DNA of 40,468 nucleotides, from NCBI GenBank assembly GCA_045586995.1, contig JAZNBI010000041.1, forward strand, positions 1-40,468. The letters run 5' to 3'. The position numbers were made by a program, and so were the translations under genes. The notes beneath the pieces were generated by a model. The model saw only the letters and a list, made by a program, of their open reading frames with translations. It did not search any database and was not told where the DNA came from. Origin of the DNA: JAZNBI01 sp045586995. Lineage in GTDB: Bacteria > Bacillota > Clostridia > Oscillospirales > CAG-272. The number at the start of each line of letters is the position of its first letter. Position 1 is the stretch's first letter. Shown in pieces: positions 40,284 to 40,468 of this stretch.

Positions 40284-40468
40284 ATGAAGCGCACCTGCGG
40301 TGCATGAAAAATGAAGCAGGGCTTCGCCCTATGAAGCGTGCCTTCGGCACACGGAAAAGTTACTGTGCGTTTCGCTTCACGGAGGCAAAGCCGTCGCTTC
40401 ATGCGAGCATAAGCGAGCGCTTCATATCGCCGCAAGGCGATGCTTCATTTAGCTTGAACATATCGCCT
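40284..40468. repeat. Array of short hairpins separated by ATGAAGC / GCTTCAT
   Basis: Three ATGAAGC heptamers (40284, 40311, 40331) are each followed by a 13-base hairpin with 5-bp arms: GCACC/GGTGC, AGGGC/GCCCT, GTGCC/GGCAC. Past a middle at about 40351-40378, the heptamer appears inverted as GCTTCAT (40396, 40419, 40442), with further hairpins such as ATCGCC/GGCGAT (40426-40441). ATATCGCC begins again at 40460 when the window ends. The stretch does not code for a credible protein. Its origin and function are unknown. Confidence 0.7.

Noticed and set aside
40135..40435. Minus-strand open frames over tRNA-Trp with a GLEPTTPSFGDW-like product
   Set aside because: This is the well-known spurious protein read antisense through a tRNA; the tRNA fold accounts for the sequence.
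40284..40448. Terminal repeats as a CRISPR array
   Set aside because: The constant part is only seven bases, it inverts midway, the variable parts are self-complementary, and no cas genes are present.

Overview
The window reads as chromosomal core DNA of an endospore-forming member of the Clostridia (Firmicutes). Three things support this: a sporulation set (SpoVB-type flippase, the spoIIAA-spoIIAB-sigF operon, and spoIIGA with pro-sigma-E), a HrcA/CIRCE-controlled hrcA-grpE-dnaK-dnaJ operon, and Firmicutes gene orders such as infC-rpmI-rplT-TrmH, dprA-topA-trmFO, rnc-smc-ftsY and yhbY-nadD. The DNA is AT-rich, with strong Shine-Dalgarno sites and U-tailed hairpin terminators. I cannot name a genus. 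Most genes are ordinary housekeeping genes and appear intact.

Layout. 1-1240: a damaged tRNA-Leu at the edge, then a small PH-domain protein gene flanked by two nearly identical terminator hairpins. 1242-4499: spoVB and spoIIA. 4531-7245 (minus strand): ychF-trmB-truB. 7592-11343: a response regulator, sensor kinase and HtrA protease. 11368-14974: the infC operon with a structured leader and an AUC start codon, then a TrmH-family methyltransferase and dprA. 15005-27751: topA, trmFO, plsX, rnc, a radical SAM gene, smc, ftsY, rdgB, yhbY and nadD. 27766-31129: an acyl carrier protein, an MBOAT acyltransferase, an SGNH-like protein and a lipoprotein, probably a cell-envelope O-acylation module. 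31195-37020: promoter and CIRCE, then hrcA-grpE-dnaK-dnaJ-prmA. 37152-38778: spoIIGA-sigE. 38899-39946: rpmE and, on the minus strand, ymdB. 40170-40468: tRNA-Trp, its terminator, and an array of small hairpins separated by ATGAAGC/GCTTCAT heptamers that runs to the window edge.

How the genes fit together. SpoIIAA, SpoIIAB and sigma-F form the forespore-specific partner-switching circuit. SpoIIGA then processes pro-sigma-E in the mother cell. The two operons lie about 34 kb apart but share a TGCGACA heptamer next to their promoter-like elements, close to a Spo0A box, and the same heptamer forms the ends of an inverted repeat upstream of the PH-domain gene. The parts that ordinary housekeeping annotation explains least are the acylation module, the twin-hairpin cassette at the left edge and the terminal hairpin array.
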